Shown here: one piece after another, positions 5,471-6,400 of the stretch
Layout: every line of letters starts with the position of its first letter
How positions within the stretch are numbered: position 1 is the stretch's first letter
Source of the DNA: Parcubacteria group bacterium GW2011_GWC1_41_7
Lineage (GTDB): Bacteria > Patescibacteriota > Minisyncoccia > UBA6257 > HR35
DNA: 6,400 nucleotides
Direction of reading: 5' to 3'
NCBI GenBank assembly: GCA_000997465.1
Contig: LCBW01000029.1
Location: 1-6,400 of the forward strand
Notes under the pieces: generated by a model
What the model was told of the DNA's origin: nothing
What the model saw: only the letters and a program-made list of their open reading frames with translations
Databases searched by the model: none
Position numbers and translations under genes: made by a program

Positions 5471-6136
5471 TTAGAATTTTTCTTTAGCGCGGAGCCACCA
5501 GTCTTTTGAAAAAATATAAAAAATGGCGATAAAAACGCCCAGCAACGCACCCAAAATTAAACTCATTAGAAGGCTTATTTTTCTGTATTGAACCTTTATG
5601 TCGCCTAAAAGCTCGGCCTGCTTTGCGCCACTTACTTGGTCCTCTATTCTAATTATTTCCATATGAAAAAGCGCAACCTCCTGTCCGCGCGACAAATAAT
5701 TGTTCATTATGCTTTTAAGGCTTTCTATTTTATCCAGTTTATACGTTTTTTCCTTGGCAACCAATTCATTTTGCTCTTTTATTATTTTATCTGAAACCTC
5801 GCTTGCTGTTTTTTTTGCCTGTTCCGCATTCCTATTGTCAGACCAAATCTGGATAAAATTTTGAGAGATATAGCTGCCCGATACCGATGAATATTTGCCG
5901 TAAAATCCGTTTGTCATTTTTTCTATAGTCTGGCTTGCGGGCTCAACAGAGCCCCCGTTAACCATTGCGGATTTTACCAGCGCGCTTGCGCGATAATTAT
6001 AAATAGGCAAAATGTTTATCACGTATCCAAAAATTATTCCCAAAACTAAAAATAAGGCAACCAAGCGCCTATTTTTATAAATTACCCTGTAATACTCCAC
6101 AAAGTCTATTTCCTCGCTATAAATTTGCTGAACCAT
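5471..6136 (-). CDS. Short Wzz-type polysaccharide chain-length / co-polymerase protein
   Basis: This is an inner-membrane protein of the Wzz/GumC polysaccharide co-polymerase type, which sets the chain length of surface polysaccharides made by the Wzy pathway. The topology is typical: a short cytoplasmic N-terminus with EEIDFVEYYRVIYKNRR (8-24), a membrane segment at about 25-45 followed by LPIYNYRASALV (43-54), an extracytoplasmic region of about 140 residues rich in charged helix (100-170, probable coiled coil), and a second membrane segment at about 187-209 before a basic tail. It has 221 residues, against about 320 for enterobacterial Wzz, so the extracytoplasmic domain is reduced. No tyrosine kinase domain or tyrosine-rich tail is attached. 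It sits between a CapD-like gene and the secreted peptidase. The Wzz assignment rests on topology and the N-terminal motif, so the exact polymer is unknown. Confidence 0.85.
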   Translation of the reverse strand: MVQQIYSEEIDFVEYYRVIYKNRRLVALFLVLGIIFGYVINILPIYNYRASALVKSAMVNGGSVEPASQTIEKMTNGFYGKYSSVSGSYISQNFIQIWSDNRNAEQAKKTASEVSDKIIKEQNELVAKEKTYKLDKIESLKSIMNNYLSRGQEVALFHMEIIRIEDQVSGAKQAELLGDIKVQYRKISLLMSLILGALLGVFIAIFYIFSKDWWLRAKEKF

Positions 6137-6157
6137 AAATTAATTTTCTTTTAGTTA

Positions 6158-6185
6158 ATTTTATTATTATTTTTATTAAAGTCAA
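6158..6185 (-). promoter_or_regulatory. Possible promoter for wzz
   Basis: On the minus strand TTGACT (6185-6180, five of six matches to -35) is followed after 16 bp by TAAAAT (6163-6158, five of six to -10). The -35 overlaps the TGA stop of the CapD-like gene, and transcription would start near 6151, about 15 bases before the wzz ATG. The gap is almost purely A and T, so chance matches to -10 are common. The TTGACT is the more telling half. The gene could equally be read through from the CapD-like gene, since no terminator lies between them. Confidence 0.35.
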
Positions 6186-6400
6186 TAGTCTCTGGCCTGC
6201 CCTTTATAGAAAGGGACAATGTTTTCTAAAACTTTTATTGCTTCTGCTGTCTGGTTGTTTTGAACATATTTTTTAAGCTCGCCTAAGGAGTTTTCAATTC
6301 TGCCCGTGTTGATTTCGGATAGTTTTGCTGTAAATATTTTTTGGTTTTGGGTGGCAACAGTGCCCTCTTCTGCTGTCAGCATTTCCTCAAATAATTTTTC
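6182..6400 (-). CDS. CapD/FlaA1-type polysaccharide biosynthesis protein (nucleotide-sugar 4,6-dehydratase), C-terminal end
   Basis: Only the last 72 codons are inside the window; the frame is open at base 6400 and the true start lies beyond it. The opening EKLFEEMLTAEEGTVATQNQ followed by KIFTAK matches the C-terminal block of membrane or soluble CapD/FlaA1/WbpM proteins, which commonly reads GEKLYEELL...EEG...T.H.KI. In that family it follows the Rossmann-fold dehydratase domain that converts UDP-GlcNAc to 4-keto-6-deoxy sugars for capsule or glycan synthesis. The remaining helix, ending ENIVPFYKG, is also normal for the tail of this family. The internal ATG at 6382 is not a start. The neighbouring wzz supports a surface-polysaccharide locus continuing to the right. 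The catalytic residues are outside the window, so substrate and activity cannot be judged. Confidence 0.8.
   Translation of the reverse strand, partial: EKLFEEMLTAEEGTVATQNQKIFTAKLSEINTGRIENSLGELKKYVQNNQTAEAIKVLENIVPFYKGQARDY

Noticed and set aside
6137..6161. AT-only inverted repeat AAATTAA / TTAATTT between the CapD-like gene and wzz
   Set aside because: It has seven A/T pairs and an 11-base loop in nearly pure AT sequence; the stem is too weak for a terminator and expected by chance.
1..6400. CRISPR array, tRNA, rRNA, insertion sequence or phage genes
   Set aside because: No regularly spaced repeats, cloverleaf, rRNA core sequences, transposase motifs or terminal inverted repeats were seen. 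The window is almost fully occupied by housekeeping and envelope genes.

Overview
This is an AT-rich window in which every gene I can support lies on the minus strand. It most likely comes from a Candidate Phyla Radiation (Patescibacteria, Parcubacteria-like) genome. I infer this from the secreted metallopeptidase with a C-terminal PG_binding_1-type domain of the form I associate with that group, the compact gene spacing, the absence of recognisable Shine-Dalgarno sequences, and a salvage-oriented metabolism. The assignment rests on gene content and style; no marker gene proves it. TGA is used as a stop at the ends of the capD-like and hpf genes, so the TGA-to-glycine code of Gracilibacteria/SR1 is unlikely.

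Layout in the direction of transcription (right to left): (1) 6182-6400, C-terminal end of a CapD/FlaA1-type nucleotide-sugar dehydratase; (2) 5471-6136, a short Wzz-type polysaccharide chain-length protein; (3) 4316-5437, a secreted HEXXH zinc metallopeptidase whose frame breaks near a run of five G; (4) 3802-4362, the rest of that protein in another frame, with a beta-rich segment, a coiled coil and a peptidoglycan-binding domain; (5) 2416-3774, one polypeptide fusing adenine phosphoribosyltransferase to methylthioadenosine phosphorylase; (6) 1444-2415, MurB; (7) 1049-1426, a ribosome hibernation factor; (8) 507-1052, pyruvoyl-dependent arginine decarboxylase; (9) a rho-independent terminator at 461-485; (10) 1-432, the N-terminus of SecA, running off the left edge.

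Genes 1 to 8 are separated by gaps of 45 bp or less. Two junctions are tight: TAA directly followed by ATG between the fusion and murB, and an ATGA overlap between hpf and the arginine decarboxylase. They look like one transcription unit closed by the terminator, possibly with an extra promoter before wzz. Right of about 3800 the theme is the cell envelope (polysaccharide, secreted peptidase). Left of it, MurB continues the envelope theme, while the other genes point to polyamine metabolism: arginine decarboxylase makes agmatine, and the fusion can recycle the methylthioadenosine released by spermidine synthesis directly to AMP. There is no stretch above 300 bp without a gene.

The points most worth a second look are the Apt-MTAP fusion, the repairable frameshift in the metallopeptidase, and the pairing of arginine decarboxylase with methylthioadenosine salvage.
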